From Orientallactaga sibirica (lineage: Eukaryota > Chordata > Mammalia > Rodentia > Dipodidae), in contig JAEOAD010000029.1 in assembly GCA_036365145.1 (NCBI GenBank), positions 25,041,001 through 25,105,000 on the forward strand: DNA of 64,000 nt, in the 5' to 3' direction. The position numbers and the translations under genes were made by a program. The notes below the pieces were generated by a model that saw nothing but the letters and a program-made list of their open reading frames with translations, was not told the DNA's origin and ran no database searches. Of this stretch, positions 10,344 through 22,888 are shown piece after piece. The stretch's first letter is position 1. Every line of letters starts with the position of its first letter.

Positions 10344-11817
10344 TCCAGCTAAAAGTACAATTGAACTAGCAGCAAATTTGTGTGATGAAAAATAATGATG
10401 AATTTTGAATTATAATATCAACTAGAATATCAAATGCTTTAGGAAAAAAACTTTCACAATTGTAAATAGTTGAAGTTAGAGTTCTTATAGTGGCATTAAT
10501 TTGACATTAAGGTAATAACTTAGCATTTCATTTACATAATGAAAAACTTTTGAATAAATTTTCACTTTGGAAGGCTGAGGTTACAGGTGTAACCACCTGA
10601 CTATTTATTGAGATTCCAACTGTGGTGATCTCATGCCCCCTTGGGCCCCCATGCTTGCTCAGGAAGCACACTTGACCTCTGATCCAAATCTCCAGTGCTT
10701 GAATAATTTTTAATTTATTCAATTAAAAACATAAAGAATATAAAATATTTAATATTAAATTTATTAAATAAAGTTATATAAATCACAAGAACTTTGTTTG
10801 GTATGAAAGATATAATACTGAGGACTTGGAAAGGCAATGCAAGAAAAAAGGGGTGAATGAAGATCACTCTCCACCAAACTAGTTCATATTCAGGTTGTGA
10901 GTCAAGCTTTTCGTCAAGAAATGACTTCACTCTGCCCTTTAAGTAACTTGTGTTTTAAATATTTTTTGATCATTCTTTTCCTTTTCCTATGGGTCTCCTG
11001 ATTTGCATTCTTAAACTTCTTTCTAGGATAAACTCTATTTTCTAAACAGGGTGCTCTGCATAGTTTTATACTCTCTATGAGATAACATATTTACTGACAA
11101 ATTACTTTGTGTCTGTTTTAAAAGCAACTTACATGCAAGGTAGTCAAACCAAGCATTAATACTGTAGAAATATTTATCCTTATTTAGCTGACTATATAAA
11201 AGAAGTCTTAATTTATGTATAGAATATGAAGGTGATGTTTTCTGTGTGTGATATATGTAGTTCTTAATTAGAAACACAGTAAGGATACCCTCATGTTTGT
11301 GAATGATGCATGAACATTTTACAAACAAAAGAACTATAAACCAGTGAGCAATCCCATCATGATGATTCTTTAATTTGCAGAAGAACCCTTCCCCCCTCTC
11401 TCTTTCACTGATATTGCTATCAGAATATTATATTTTCTTTAACATGAGCTTTTTAAGTTGTACCTTGAGAACTTAATGATATATTATCCATGATTCCAAT
11501 GTTGACATAATTTTTAGTGAGCCCATTTATCCATTAGCTCATTTTTCATTCAAGATTTGCTTTTATTGTTTCTTACCATAAGATTACTTATCATCATATT
11601 CCTGAAAGCATAATGTAAGACCAACCTGCAAAATTGTTCAGTATTTCTGAATAGCCAAAAATATTGAACAATAGATGGCCACCAGCTGTCAATTGGGTTT
11701 TATTCTGGATATCACCTCTTTATATATCCTAGATTGCATTGACACATGTTGCTCTACAAACAGAATTTCAGGAATCCATGTGCTTCTTGTAGGAGGAGCA
11801 CAATATATAATGTATAG
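10344..11817. other. Unclassified AT-rich sequence
   Basis: About 1.5 kb without a recognised repeat or gene. A short GC-richer patch sits at 10560-10690. All open frames here are under 100 codons with no family resemblance. Confidence 0.4.
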
Positions 11818-12177
11818 TGTGGTAGTGTAAATATATGTCCCCCATAGACTAAAATATTTTTTTATTAAGCTTCCTACTTAGTTTTCTGCGGATGGATCCC
11901 TGCTGGAGAAGGTGGATCACTGGGGACAGATCTTGAGTCCAGCCCTACTAAGTAGGTGAAAAGCCAGTTTGACCTCTGGCTATTCATGCTTGCTGGTACT
12001 CTCTTCTCTCTCTCTCTCTTTGTTATGGATATGTGCTGATATATTGCTGAAGTAAGTCAGCTTCTTTTGCCATGATAAAGCTTCCCCTGGAATCTGTAAG
12101 CCTGAAATAAACTCGTTTCTCCCAAAAGATGTTTCCGGTCAGGTGTTTGTCCCAGCAATGAGAAGCTAACTGCTACT
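11818..12177 (+). mobile_element. LTR-like repeat (ERVL-MaLR type), nearly complete
   Basis: It begins TGTGGTAGTG and ends CTGCTACT, where family members end CTGCTACA. It carries 'gaaataaactc', a polyadenylation-type signal near the 3' end, and is ~360 bp. Flanks tatag (11813-11817) and tatgg (12178-12182) fit a 5-bp TSD with one mismatch, as expected for an ERVL-class LTR. The antisense copy at 22494-22886 is related. Confidence 0.65.
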
Positions 12178-12224
12178 TATGGACAGTATATTTTATAAAT
12201 TTATTTATTTATTGCCTACAAAGA

Positions 12225-12470
12225 ATTATGATTCATCATGATTTTTTTTCAAACAAATTTTGTGTTTGATCCCTCACCTTCTCTTTCCCCCATTTCCCTC
12301 CATCTTTGTGCTTATCTCATGCAGCCTCTCTCCTCTTCCATACTAGGTTTCCTTTGCCCTTCCACTCCCATCTTTTATCATCACATGTTCTTGCCTTGTA
12401 GTCTCTTTTCTCAGTTAATAGCCTACACTCACTGTCACATCCCTTTACCTGCACACTGACAAGCATTAAA
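12225..12470 (-). mobile_element. Possible L1 3' end, antisense
   Basis: A C/T-rich plus strand ('ccctcaccttctctttcccccatttccctcc') resembles the reversed 3' end of rodent L1 elements. There is no ORF2 sequence to confirm it. Confidence 0.35.
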
Positions 12471-13545
12471 AGTCACAATCAACATATGAAAGAGAATATG
12501 TGATGTTTTTATTTTATTTTTTTCCCAAGTAGGATATCCCTCTTTCAAACTTTCACTAAACAATTTCTGAGTAACAAAAATGACAGAAAATCTACAAGGT
12601 ATTATTACAGATCTTAGTACATCATAGCTTTTAAATATGGATCACTTCAAAATACAATGACACTAATGTCAAACAGTTACCAGTCCAAAAGAAGCTACAG
12701 TATTTCATTTTAGAAATCCATATGTTGAGAGAAGATGGCACATCATGAAAACAAATGCAGTATAAATATGCACTTTGTGTAATTCCTTTCCCCATGCAGG
12801 CATAAAGACATTTCTTATGTACTTCTAATGACATAAATCATTTTGATATGAACTCTCAGTTAACTTGACCTTGAGAGTAATCAAAACTTTGTTTTTTAAT
12901 CAGTTTTCATTAAAATGTTCTTAAACAAAAGTCATGAGATAATTCATTGTTTAGATTGATGCTTATTCCTTATCCTTTCCTAAAATATTCTTTGTACTTT
13001 TTTGTTTTCTAAAGAAAGGGCAGTTTACAAAATATTAATCAGAACATCCAGAAGCAGGCTCAAAATTACGTCTGTCTGTTTGATTGATTACATGATTAAA
13101 GACTGTAAGCTTTATTTACTTCTTAGTTTGATCGAATCCAATATTACTCTGATATTAACCATAGTAGCTCGTTTTTTCTCAAAGTTAATGACTAGGATGA
13201 GTTCATATCCAAAGAATAGCAAAACAAAAATCAAATATATAACATTTAAAATGATTTGTCCAGTGAGTATTTAGTGAATGCCCTCAGGTAATAAACACTA
13301 TACACTATGTGTAATACATAAACAAAATTTAAAGTGATCACAAAACTTCAAAGAATTACATATTATTGAATTCTATTTTCATTAAATCTACTTTATTTGA
13401 TGCTACTTATTTGAAAACATTGCCTAAATAAATGCATAAAGAAATAATATATCAACAAATTGTTTTTTCCTAATAATTTATATGTAATTAAAATTGTACA
13501 TATGTAATTTCTCCTATGCAGCAGCAGTATAGGTGCTTATTATTA
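12471..13545. other. Low-repeat AT-rich sequence
   Basis: No recognised element. The open frame at 13002-13274 (90 codons) has no recognisable domain, and I treat it as chance. Confidence 0.4.
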
Positions 13546-13556
13546 ATATTATTATT

Positions 13557-13603
<47 letters not shown>

Positions 13604-13744
13604 TTTGTTTTTTTTGAGGTAGAGTTTCACTCTAGCTCAGGCTGACCTGGAATTAGTCTCAGGGTGGCCTTGAACTCAAGGCGATCCTCCTACCTCTGCC
13701 TCCTGAGTGCTGGGATTAATGGCGTGTGCCACCACGCCTGGCTT
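13546..13744 (-). mobile_element. B1-like SINE, antisense, with (ATTT)n tail
   Basis: After a ~55-bp ATTT array (reversed A-rich tail) comes a near-full antisense B1-like monomer ending 'gtgccaccacgcctggc'. A perfect 14-bp TSD (ggtgcttattatta) lies at 13532-13545 and 13745-13758. A comparatively young copy. Confidence 0.93.
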
Positions 13745-13758
13745 GGTGCTTATTATTA

Positions 13759-14411
13759 TTAAGTACTGTTGTTACTGTTGCTACTAATTTGAAACATATG
13801 AAAGTACCTTGTGTTTGATAAAGCTATTATTCTATATAGTACTTTCCAGGCATTATTTCTACTTTATTATAGATTTTGTCATAAGATACAAAATTGTAGA
13901 ACATGAATGTAGAAGGGTATCTTAGGTTTATATATTACAAATCCAAATTTGAATAAAGACTTTCACAGAGAAACCAAATGTATGACTAACTTATTGATAA
14001 CTAAACCTGGTCATCTCGATGTATTACAGGGAAGTGAGAGGATTGACTGTGCACTTTGTTTTTTGAATGGAACATGTTATCTGTCTACATTCCTGCTATT
14101 ATGTCCCCTATCTTTTAAATAGAATTCACAGAATCTGGTATAAATTTATAAAGCTTATTTTAGCATAAATAACTTCTCTTGCTGTGTATTATACAAACAC
14201 GTATTCAAATATTTGATTTAAATTGATAATTAGTAAGCAGTAAAAATAAAAGAAAAAGTTTTCAGTTGTCTTAAATATATAATTTAAGTATTTGAACATT
14301 AGCAATCTTCCAAGACAAAGAAAATTAGCCTTTGTGCATGTATTTTTTATAACATCAAATAGACTTTTATTTGTTATTTTTACACACTTGTGATATTAAA
14401 AGTTCATGGCT
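13759..14411. other. AT-rich sequence, possibly a weak MIR remnant
   Basis: 13840-14030 faintly recalls a reversed MIR ('ttcacagagaaacc ... aacttattg ... aaacctgg'), too diverged to claim. Otherwise nothing recognised. Confidence 0.3.
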
Positions 14412-14710
14412 TAAGCTGGAGGCATGACTCAGTAGGTAAAGGTCACTTAACGATCTAAGTTCTGATCTCCAGAACTCACATAAAGTCAGACATGCAGGCA
14501 CATGCCTGTAATCCTAGCGTTGAGAAGGCAGAGACATGCAGTTGCTAGAAAGATGCTTAGCCCTAGATTCTGGAGAAAGCTTGCCTTAAAAAAAAAATAA
14601 TAAGGTGAGAAGCAATTGAAGAGGACATCTGATGACTGGAGTCCACATGCACACACACACACACACACACACTCGCACCATATACACACATGAGCCCCCA
14701 CACATACAAA
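14412..14710 (+). mobile_element. B4 SINE
   Basis: It shows the composite B4 layout: ID/tRNA-like head ('ggaggcatgactcagtaggtaaagg'), B1-like middle ('ggcacatgcctgtaatcctagcg'), and the tail 'gacatctgatgactggagtccacatgcac' with an ACACAC run. Rodent-specific family. Confidence 0.85.
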
Positions 14711-15417
14711 GGCCAAAAAAATATATGATGAGCCAACTGGGATTCTGTATTGTTATTTCCTGGATAGCAGATGAGGTATACATGTTTCTACTGCCCTCTA
14801 CAATACCTCAGTCAGAGGCATTTTAACTGTTTCCTACACTGCGGATCTACACAAGAAGACCCTATCCTAGGCTTTTGTCTTGGTAGCCACCTTCAGTTGG
14901 CCGTTTGTCACAAATGCAATGAAGTCTTTCTAATGTATCTTGGCTGGATGGTAATTTTAACATTAAATTGTTCTGTGTGTTTTTTGTTTTCATTCTTTTA
15001 GAATCTTGTTATAATTCAGTAACAACTACATGCCATTGTTGTAGCCATTGTGCAACAGAGTGCTAGATTTTATTTCCCAATTGAAGGTAAAATCTAATTC
15101 ACAGAACTGTCTTTATTTAATGTACATGTGGTATTTTTCAACTTCTGTGTACCTTACTAAATGTAAAATATCAGCTTGTAGGGAAAGTGCATGATGTTAT
15201 ATCATGTAATTAAAATGTCAACATCAATGTTGAAGCCTCTATATATATTTTAAAGTTGAAAGGAAAGAAAATATGTTGCCTGCATTAGTTGCAAAGGCTT
15301 TAAAGAAACTGTCACTTGGTTTAGGAGGTTTAGGAGGGTTGACACTTTTAATTTTGTAAAAAAGGAGAAAAGTTTGTGATTAAGAAAATACCACATATTT
15401 TAACAAAATTATAGACC
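14711..15417. other. Unclassified sequence
   Basis: Nothing recognised with confidence. 14780-14960 is GC-richer than its surroundings and appears once in the window. Confidence 0.4.
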
Positions 15418-15645
15418 TGTAGAAGTAGATCAGTTGGTAGAGTGCTTGTCTACCATACAGGATATTATGGATTAGATAGTAAAATACTCAACACAACATA
15501 ATACCAGGAGTATAATCCCATAATCCCAGCCCTTTGGAGTTACAGGCAGGAGCATTCACAAGTTCAGTTCACTACATAGTGAATTTAAGGCCAGCCTAAG
15601 CTACAGGAGACACATACATACACACACAACCTTACCTAAAAATAA
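15418..15645 (+). mobile_element. ID_B1-type composite SINE
   Basis: An ID-like head ('agatcagttggtagagtgcttgtctaccatacagg') is joined to a B1-like part ('cataatcccagccctttgga ... ggccagcctaagctacaggagac') and ends in an A-rich tail. Diverged, rodent lineage. Confidence 0.75.
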
Positions 15646-16005
15646 AATAAGTGAAGAAAGGTATAAAAATATAGAAAAAAAAACACAATATAGTTTATTA
15701 ATGTATACTCATGTGTGTGTGTGTGTGTAATTAGCTCATTTATTGAACCAACAAAAGAAAGTATAAAAAGAAATTACAAAGCACTTATTGCATATTAACT
15801 TCAGGGTCATTATTAATATGATTTAGAAAACAGTTTTATTTTAATGATTAAAATATTAGATAAGAAAAAAATATAAGTGCCTTCTTGAGTATAAAACATA
15901 TTACCTTTGAATAATTGACACACACACACACATCTTTAAGATGTGAATTAAGGAAATTAATTTAATATGAAAAGTAGCCTTGAGTAATAGAAATAAAAGC
16001 AGAGT
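15646..16005. other. AT-rich sequence with short GT and CA runs
   Basis: It contains a (GT)9 tract near 15712-15729 and a short (CA) tract near 15919-15932. Nothing else recognised. Confidence 0.5.
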
Positions 16006-16160
16006 ATTTGAGCACTTACTCTAAGCCCTATCACTAGAGTAATTTCATGCATTTTGTCCATATTCACAGAGAATGAAAACTTTAAGACTAAACATGGAAT
16101 GGCATGATCATGACCACATAGCTACCAACTGTTAAGCCTGGGCTAAATTTCACTTACAGG
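16006..16160 (-). mobile_element. MIR SINE, antisense (ancient)
   Basis: The order of motifs follows the reversed MIR core: 'gagcacttact', 'cacagagaatgaaaac', 'catagctaccaactg', 'aagcctgggct'. Very diverged, as expected for a pan-mammalian relic. A weaker second candidate lies at 16370-16500. Confidence 0.55.
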
Positions 16161-16812
16161 AGTGTCAGGGGATGCAGTAGTAAGTTTGACAGAGCTTCTT
16201 TGCTTTGGTTCTTTTCTCATAGTCACAGGATGAATGATCCGAAAAAAAACCTCATCTTTAATTGACACTTGCCATCTGCAAAGCCATTTATTTTCATCTA
16301 GTATTTGCTTGAGTCAAAGGAAACTATCATGCATGTAACATTCTAAGAGAGGACCCACAGATACCTTGCTGTGTATCATACCTGGCATTATCAACATATA
16401 ACAGTTCCAATTTGCAGAAATGAAGGGAGAATCTAGAGGTTGGACTTAGAAAATGTGTGTTTGAATTAGGTCACCATAGGAGATACTGAGACTTGAACTA
16501 TTTTTCGCTTCACTTGAAAATCTGAATTAAAGGATAAAGTTTCCAAACACACATAAGTTGCCCCTGATTTTCCTAGAAATATTCTTTAGGGAAAAATAGT
16601 ATTAAAATCTGCTTCCTGATTTGTACCTTATTTTGAAAAGTTGTGTTTCTAAATACTTTAACAGAAGTAGGAAACATTAAACTAATGGAAAAAATTATTT
16701 ACTCAAAGACCCATGTTGGAGAATATTAGTATGTGAATTGATTTGTAATATTAGAGAACATTTTATGATGTTTTGCATAAGCATATTACCTTCACTATAA
16801 AAATCAATAAAC
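16161..16812. other. Unclassified AT-rich sequence
   Basis: It holds a possible second MIR-like relic (16370-16500). No gene seen. Confidence 0.35.
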
Positions 16813-16813
16813 T

Positions 16814-17000
16814 TGGCTGTAGAGATGGCTTAGTGGTTACGGCACTTAACTGTGAAACCTAAGGACCCATGTTTGAGTCCACTGAACCCATGTAAGCCAG
16901 ATGCACATGGTGTTGCATATGTCCAGTTTGTTTGGTGTGCCCATTCTCTTTCTCTCTTTCTGTCTCTCTCTCAAATAAATAAATAAAAATTAAATCTAAA
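16814..17000 (+). mobile_element. tRNA-derived SINE
   Basis: 'ggctgtagagatggcttagtggttacgg' head, 'gtttgagtccactg' in the box B position, 'aagccagatgcaca' body, CT tract, AAATAAATAAATAAAAA tail. Moderately diverged. Confidence 0.88.
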
Positions 17001-17820
17001 AAAGTTTCAAAACGAATAAACCCATTTCTGTTTCATTTTTAATTTTTATTTGGTATACAAGAGAATATATTATGAAAAAATATGTTATCAACATGTCAAT
17101 AAACTAGTATTTTCTATCTCTCATATATATTTTAACTTGGAACTTTTAAAAATTTCAGTTTTTATTGCACTTTGACATGAAATATTCAATATAGTCATCT
17201 TGTGATATATTAATGTTTGAATTTTTTAATTTTAAGGTGCTTGTAATAAAGTTCAATTTAAGATACTTTCTACTGATAGAAAATGAAGTCAGATTTAATT
17301 TCGTAAATGTCAACTCACTGTCATAGATGATCAGAACTATAGAATTTTATAGGGTGAATATTAAGCAAAACTTTGATCTAAGCAATATTTAATTCTGAAA
17401 TAAGTTCAATGCCCAAATGTGTTTTTTTTTCCTAAATACCTATACTTTATTGAATTGTCTTCAACTATTCAAAGAGGAGTAACTGGAATTTTCTAGATTA
17501 AACAATTTGGGCTTTAAATAATGGGATATATCACATGATAACAAGTCTCTGAAATTCCTAGAATAATGATGACAATTTTAGGAATTAGTGATTAACTTAA
17601 TAATCTTATTAACTTGGTAAAAATGCATATTTTTTTATTTAGAACTTTGTTGGGACCAGGTGACCAGAAGTAATATTTACTATGTTAGGTTTCATTATAC
17701 TTATCATCCTGAAAAGTATGTAAAAATATGTAATCAATATATCTCTCTTTGAATGAAAGGTAATCTATGGTATTGGGTTGCATTTCTTTTTTCACTATGT
17801 GAAAATATAAAGAGAATAAT
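17001..17820. other. Low-repeat AT-rich sequence
   Basis: No mobile element or gene recognised in ~820 bp. Confidence 0.4.
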
Positions 17821-17832
17821 AATATAAGATTG

Positions 17833-18002
17833 AGCCGGGCATGGTGGCACACACCTTTAATCCCAGCACTCTGGAGGCAGAGGTTGGAGGATTGCCATGA
17901 GTTCGAGGCCACCCTGAGACGACATAGTGAATTCCAGGTCAGCCTGAGATAGAATGAGACCCTACCTCAGAAAGAAAAAAAAAAAAAAAGAAGAAGAAGA
18001 AG
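17833..18002 (+). mobile_element. B1-like SINE, full monomer
   Basis: 'gccgggcatggtggcacacacctttaatcccagcac' start, 'gttcgaggccaccctgaga', 'ccaggtcagcctgag', then an A-tail with a (GAA)n extension. A perfect 12-bp TSD (aatataagattg) lies at 17821-17832 and 18003-18014. Confidence 0.95.
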
Positions 18003-18014
18003 AATATAAGATTG

Positions 18015-19932
18015 CTTTGGCTTGGAAACCAAACTGCTTTGGAAGGAATACAGTGTTTTCCAGAAACAATCAACAAAGTAGACTATTTTAGCTTGATAGG
18101 AATCATGATCATATAAAAGAAAATGTCCTCTTAAAACTCTAACATTAATTATATTTGTTCTGATTATAATTTAAAAAATCATTTCATATGAGTCTCAGGA
18201 TTATTACACTTCTTATTTTTAAATCTCATGCACTAATTATTAGACAAGCTGTTTTGTACTCCATTTAAACATTCTGAAGCAAGAGATGCACACATTCTCT
18301 TTGAGTTAAACTGTGGTGGCATTCTAAATCAATAATTTTGAGTTAATATTGAATTAATGTAAATCATAGCTAATAAAAATTCAACAGTAATTCCAAAATG
18401 AAAATAAACAAGGAAACAAACTCAGACATTTTATTGCATCTCCTCTGTGTTTCATTATAATGTAATTATACAATCAGTAATTAATCACTTCCAGTCAACA
18501 ATGAGAGTATAGTAATTCTGGAAAATAATGCATTCTGATAAAATGCTTGGATAACCTACTAAACTTAATACAAACATTAGGAATACAGAGAAGAGACAAT
18601 GAAAATAATCTGTGTTCTCTGAAAAGCTAAGACTAAATAAATTAATATGCAAATATGGACATTTAAAATCAAAGAAACTATTAACTGAAATTTTATTTGG
18701 GTTTCTAGAGGAATTATCTCCATACTAACCTTTTCAACTGTGGATTAATAATGTTGCCTGATAATTTAATATCATGAATGATTTGGATAATATAATATAT
18801 GCTAGAAGAAAATAAATCTATATAAAAATAAGGTTAATTATTATTGATAATAAATAATGTATCAAGATTAAATTTAGCATATATTAAAGTAAATGCTATT
18901 TTCTACCTACTAGAATGAGCTATAGATTCATTTAACCTCATTTCACTTCTACCCATCCCCTTTTAGAAAGAAAAGTGCAATAAAAAAGAATATGTAAATC
19001 CTACTTCTGTTACTCATTCATGTACCTATTTGGTATCTTATATAATTTACAATTCCCTTAATGTTTGAATTGATATCCCTGCTGCTTCTTTCTGGATTGG
19101 GGACAATATCTGTAGGTTGAACCTTGAGGCTTATACAATATAGAAAAATAAGAAAAGAAAACTAAGGAAAGAAAGAACAAAATGATTTATCTTACTCATC
19201 TACTTTTTCCATAATTTCACCCACCAAATATTTTCCTGGCTAGACTATTTGTCTTAGGGTAAGCCTTTATAATATTTATAACTGTCACGACAGTCTCTGT
19301 TTTCTCTTTTCCACAATTATCTGTTTTTTTTTTAATTTATAAAACTGACTTCATAAGCATCCTTATGTACCAAACATTATATATAATCAGTAATCAATTT
19401 CCAAAAGTATGAATGCTATAATTTCATAAGAAAATTTAAAATTCATAGACTTGTTTTTCAACAAAATTCAGATTTCACTACATTGATTCATTGAATGTAA
19501 AGCATGATAACCCTAAATAAGCTACATCTGTCTCCTTTGTTGTAAAAGAGCATTTACAATTCTCCAGAAAGATTGATGCTACCAAGAAGGATGTGGTATG
19601 GGGAATAGAATGTCAAAACCAGTGACTTCATAATGAGATAAAGTAATGAAAAATTAAGTATAAATATGAAAAGATGTTTTGAATAAATGTAAGATGCCTG
19701 TAATCATTATTAGAAACAAGATTATATGATATAAATGAAAAGCCCAAGGTAACAAATTGCTATAGGAAAAGTCAAGAAAATTTTATAGGGGATGTCAAGG
19801 AATCAATGTGAAGTGAATACCAGCTGCATCAAAACCTGATAACTAATTGTCTTGCCTCAAACAATCTGAGTGATAACTCCCATTCACTTCTTGATTCTTC
19901 AGAGGAAGAAAAGGAATCCCTGATAAACCACT
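18015..19932. other. Repeat-free AT-rich island (1.9 kb)
   Basis: The longest stretch in the window without any element I can recognise. It is dense in ATTA/TAATTA motifs (homeodomain-type cores), for example around 18230, 18465-18485 and 18840. No reading frame of note. It could be unique non-coding DNA or very old repeats beyond recognition. Confidence 0.4.
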
Positions 19933-19951
19933 AAAGAATGTGCTGGGTCCA

Positions 19952-20945
19952 CACCAAAAGTTAATGGTAAGACCCTACTGCCAAAGACACCAAATGTTAT
20001 TGGTACGTAACATGGAATAACCTGGCTGAAATCTGGAAGAGAGTCAGTCCCCAGACAGTTAGTTTGTCTAGTGTTACAAGGTGCTACATGAGTGACTGGG
20101 GAAAATGATCAACTTCTGTCCAAGCAACTCGTGGTCTAAGCTACTCAGCAGCAAACAACATGATATGATGCTCACACAAATGCAATAGTGGCACACAGCC
20201 ATGGTGGGTAACCAACTTCTCTTGAATTGGCTAACAGGTCCCCTCAGTAGAATGGAACACATAGCTAGAACTGGGAAACAAGTCAGAAACATATCCCCAA
20301 AATGAGCCCACTCTCCAATATCAAGATCCCACCAACCATGGGATACAAGAGGGCCTACACCTATAAAATTATCTCTAAAGTAATATTGGTTATCCCATTT
20401 ATCTGGTGCTGACTTCTCTCTCCATTGTAGAATTTGCTTCTCTTTTTCAAATGGATGCCTAACCTGAGGAAAGGATCAGCCTATCGCACCTCACCAGGTC
20501 CCCAGCTGAAACCATAGGGTAACTGGGAAAATGAGCAAGAGTGTAGATTTCTTGGTGAACCTGACACCAACACAAGCATGAAGGAGAGAGACACAAAGAA
20601 CACTCAACTCCCACTAAACCAGATATCCAGACACACAGAGGCTCCCAAGAACTCATCACTGAAGTAGACCTAAAATGAACACAACATGGCTTAGGGAAAT
20701 TCATGGAAGAGGGGGTGGAAAGATTGTTCCAGCCCCAAGTTGGATCAGTATGCACAAATACATTGCTTCTTCCACATAACTGATGGCTACACCCACAATG
20801 CATGACCCGCATTCCCCAATGAGGAAGTTCCCTTCAGAAGGGGGAGAACAGAGGGAGGAGTCTATCAATGGCACCAACATGAATGTATTCACATTATGAG
20901 CATAGCTAATTAAATGAATAAAAAACAAACAAACAAACAAACAAA
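19952..20945 (+). mobile_element. L1, 5'-truncated inside the 3' UTR (subfamily A)
   Basis: It matches the 3' UTR at ~770-1690 ('gttaatggtaagaccctactg', 'gagtcagtccccagacagttag', 'gcaacaatgcatgacccgcattcccc'-like blocks). It ends in a (CAAA)n tail. A 19-bp TSD with one mismatch (19933-19951 and 20946-20964) gives exact borders, so this ~994-bp piece is the whole insertion. Confidence 0.93.
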
Positions 20946-20964
20946 AAAGAATATGCTGGGTCCA

Positions 20965-22020
20965 TCCAACTAATAGAAAAACTCTGTAGTTCCAAGAACT
21001 ATGTCACATTTAACTCTTTAATCACTCTTTTTTTCCTTTTACATTCTCATCTGCATGGACTTCTGTCACCCATAAAGACATATATTTAATGATCCTTTCT
21101 AGATGTTCATGAAAAAATATTCAGAGAAGCCAGGTACAATTTGAGGATAGACAACTGGATTTTGCACTCAGGCAAGTTTTGGAGGACAATAAAGGCAAAG
21201 TTCTAAATTTTCTCATACTGTTTCAACTGAGTTTAGTAGCTACCATGATGTTGCATCTCAACATGCCTGGTCTCTTTAATGTCCAGTTAAAGCCATAAAT
21301 TTTGATAATTAATCTTGCATTTCCAGTGTGGAATTAATGACAGCACCCCCAACAAACTGTAATCTCTCCAAAGTATTTCTTCTTTTGTAGAAATGGATGA
21401 AGAATATTTCAAGTTCCACATATAATACAAAGTACACTGAAAAATATATTTGCAGTGTATGGAAATCCAGATTAGCAAAACAGGAACTATGGAAGTGGCA
21501 CAGTGAGTTAAGTGCTCCACATAAAATTTTAAGTGTGGTAGCTGGTGCCTATAATCACTGCACTGAATGTGTTGGGAGGGGGCAGGTGTAAGAAATAAGG
21601 TGATGTTCAGTGCTGATCCTTGCCTTCCACCTTGTCTAAAGCTGGGTTCTTTTGTTCATTTGCTAAAGCAGCCTAGCAGGAATCTGGGGATTTTTCTATC
21701 TCCACCTCCCATTTTAGAATAGACAATGGGGTTACAGATGCACATCTGTTTTTGCATGAGCGCTAAGTGAAGGAGAAAGAAGAAGGAGATAGCTTTGTTA
21801 CAGGTAGTCATGGAAAGAACCTCAAAGAGGGAGCAAGTATATCCTATTTTGCCCATTCTGACAAAATTGGAACTTAATCTAATCCTGTCTAATTCAAGAT
21901 GATGAGCAACCACATTCCCCAAAGCAATTTCCTGTTTCTTCCTCAGCTCAACCTCTCTTGGTCAGCCCCCTAACCTACAAACCAAGGAGGTAGCCTCTCC
22001 TAGGTCAGTCTTGAGTCTTT
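20965..22020. other. Unclassified sequence, possibly an LTR upstream part at the right
   Basis: 21480-21595 faintly resembles an ID_B1 SINE ('gtggcacagtgagttaagtgc ... gctggtgcctataatcactgcac'). 21650-22020 leads into the LTR-like promoter described next. No gene recognised. Confidence 0.35.
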
Positions 22021-22023
22021 GAA

Positions 22024-22089
22024 CCAATCAGGTTTTTACTTACACACCTGAGTCTGATAACAAGACTCATGCATCTTGATTCATATAAA
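22024..22089 (+). promoter_or_regulatory. CCAAT + TATA core-promoter pair in the LTR candidate
   Basis: 'gaaccaatcagg' and 'catataaac' are spaced as in retroviral U3 promoters. Whether it is active is unknown. Confidence 0.45.
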
Positions 22090-22446
22090 CGAGGTTGACC
22101 ACATGGAACCTTCCCCTTGTATTTCCTGTGCTCTATCCTGAGCACATGTGTAAGTCTATCTCTGTTCTTCTCAGCCTGTCTGGGAAGAGAACAAGGATTC
22201 TCTCCGTCTGGGTGTTTTCCTGTTTGCCTTTTACCTGTGCCATGCATTTTCTCATTTTATTACATATGTGTATCTTTTCTTTTTATCTTTTCTTTTTTTT
22301 TTTTTTTTAGCTCAGGCTATATCTTTTCTTTGATATCTGAGTTCTTTGCTATATATTATTTTTCTCTGTTCCTTTATTTGAAGGGGATCTTTTGGTTCTT
22401 ATGCTTTGCCTTCCATGTGTGGCTGTATGTGCCCTCTCCAGAGCCC

Positions 22447-22490
22447 TTATAATCTCTGTACAATTTCTCTGTGATGGAGATTCTGCACCC
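22447..22490 (+). repeat. Left copy of a ~44-bp direct repeat flanking an LTR
   Basis: It reads ttataatctctgtacaattt onward to 'gagattctgcac'. The right copy is at 22889-22932 with about three mismatches. The pair brackets the element at 22494-22886 almost exactly. Confidence 0.9.
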
Positions 22491-22493
22491 CCC

Positions 22494-22886
22494 TGTAGCA
22501 GACAGCTTCAGGTTCACTGAGATGAACTTCCAGACCAGGCACAGTTATGGAGGAAGGGATATTATTTATTGAAGCTTACAGATCCAGGGGAAGTTCCATA
22601 AGGGCAGGAAAAGCAGCCTGCTTTCACAGGGCCAAACAGAGAGAGCAAAAGCCAACCAGCCACCACAGCACACAGAGCAAAAACTACAGCCAAAAAGTCA
22701 CACAGCACACTTCAGGAACTCCTGCTAGGCACATTTGCATATCTTTACAATGGAATCTCAGACCCACACCATTAACACCTTAAGACCAGCCCCCAGTGAC
22801 ATTGCCTCTAGCAAGGTGATTGCAGATGCAAACTATAACTAGTAAAACACTGAATATATTGGGGGACATATATTCAAACTACCACA
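22494..22886 (-). mobile_element. LTR-like repeat (ERVL-MaLR type), antisense, complete
   Basis: On the plus strand it begins TGTAGCAG and ends CTACCACA, the reverse of the TGTGGTAG...CTGCTACA termini of the 11818 copy. The polyadenylation-type AATAAAT lies on the minus strand near 22563. It is 393 bp. Instead of a 5-bp TSD it is bounded by ~44-bp direct repeats of the host LTR candidate. Confidence 0.65.
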
Positions 22887-22888
22887 TT

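Noticed and set aside
13002..13274. 90-codon plus-strand open frame in low-repeat DNA
   Set aside because: No recognisable domain, no splice or promoter context, AT-driven composition; cannot be separated from chance.
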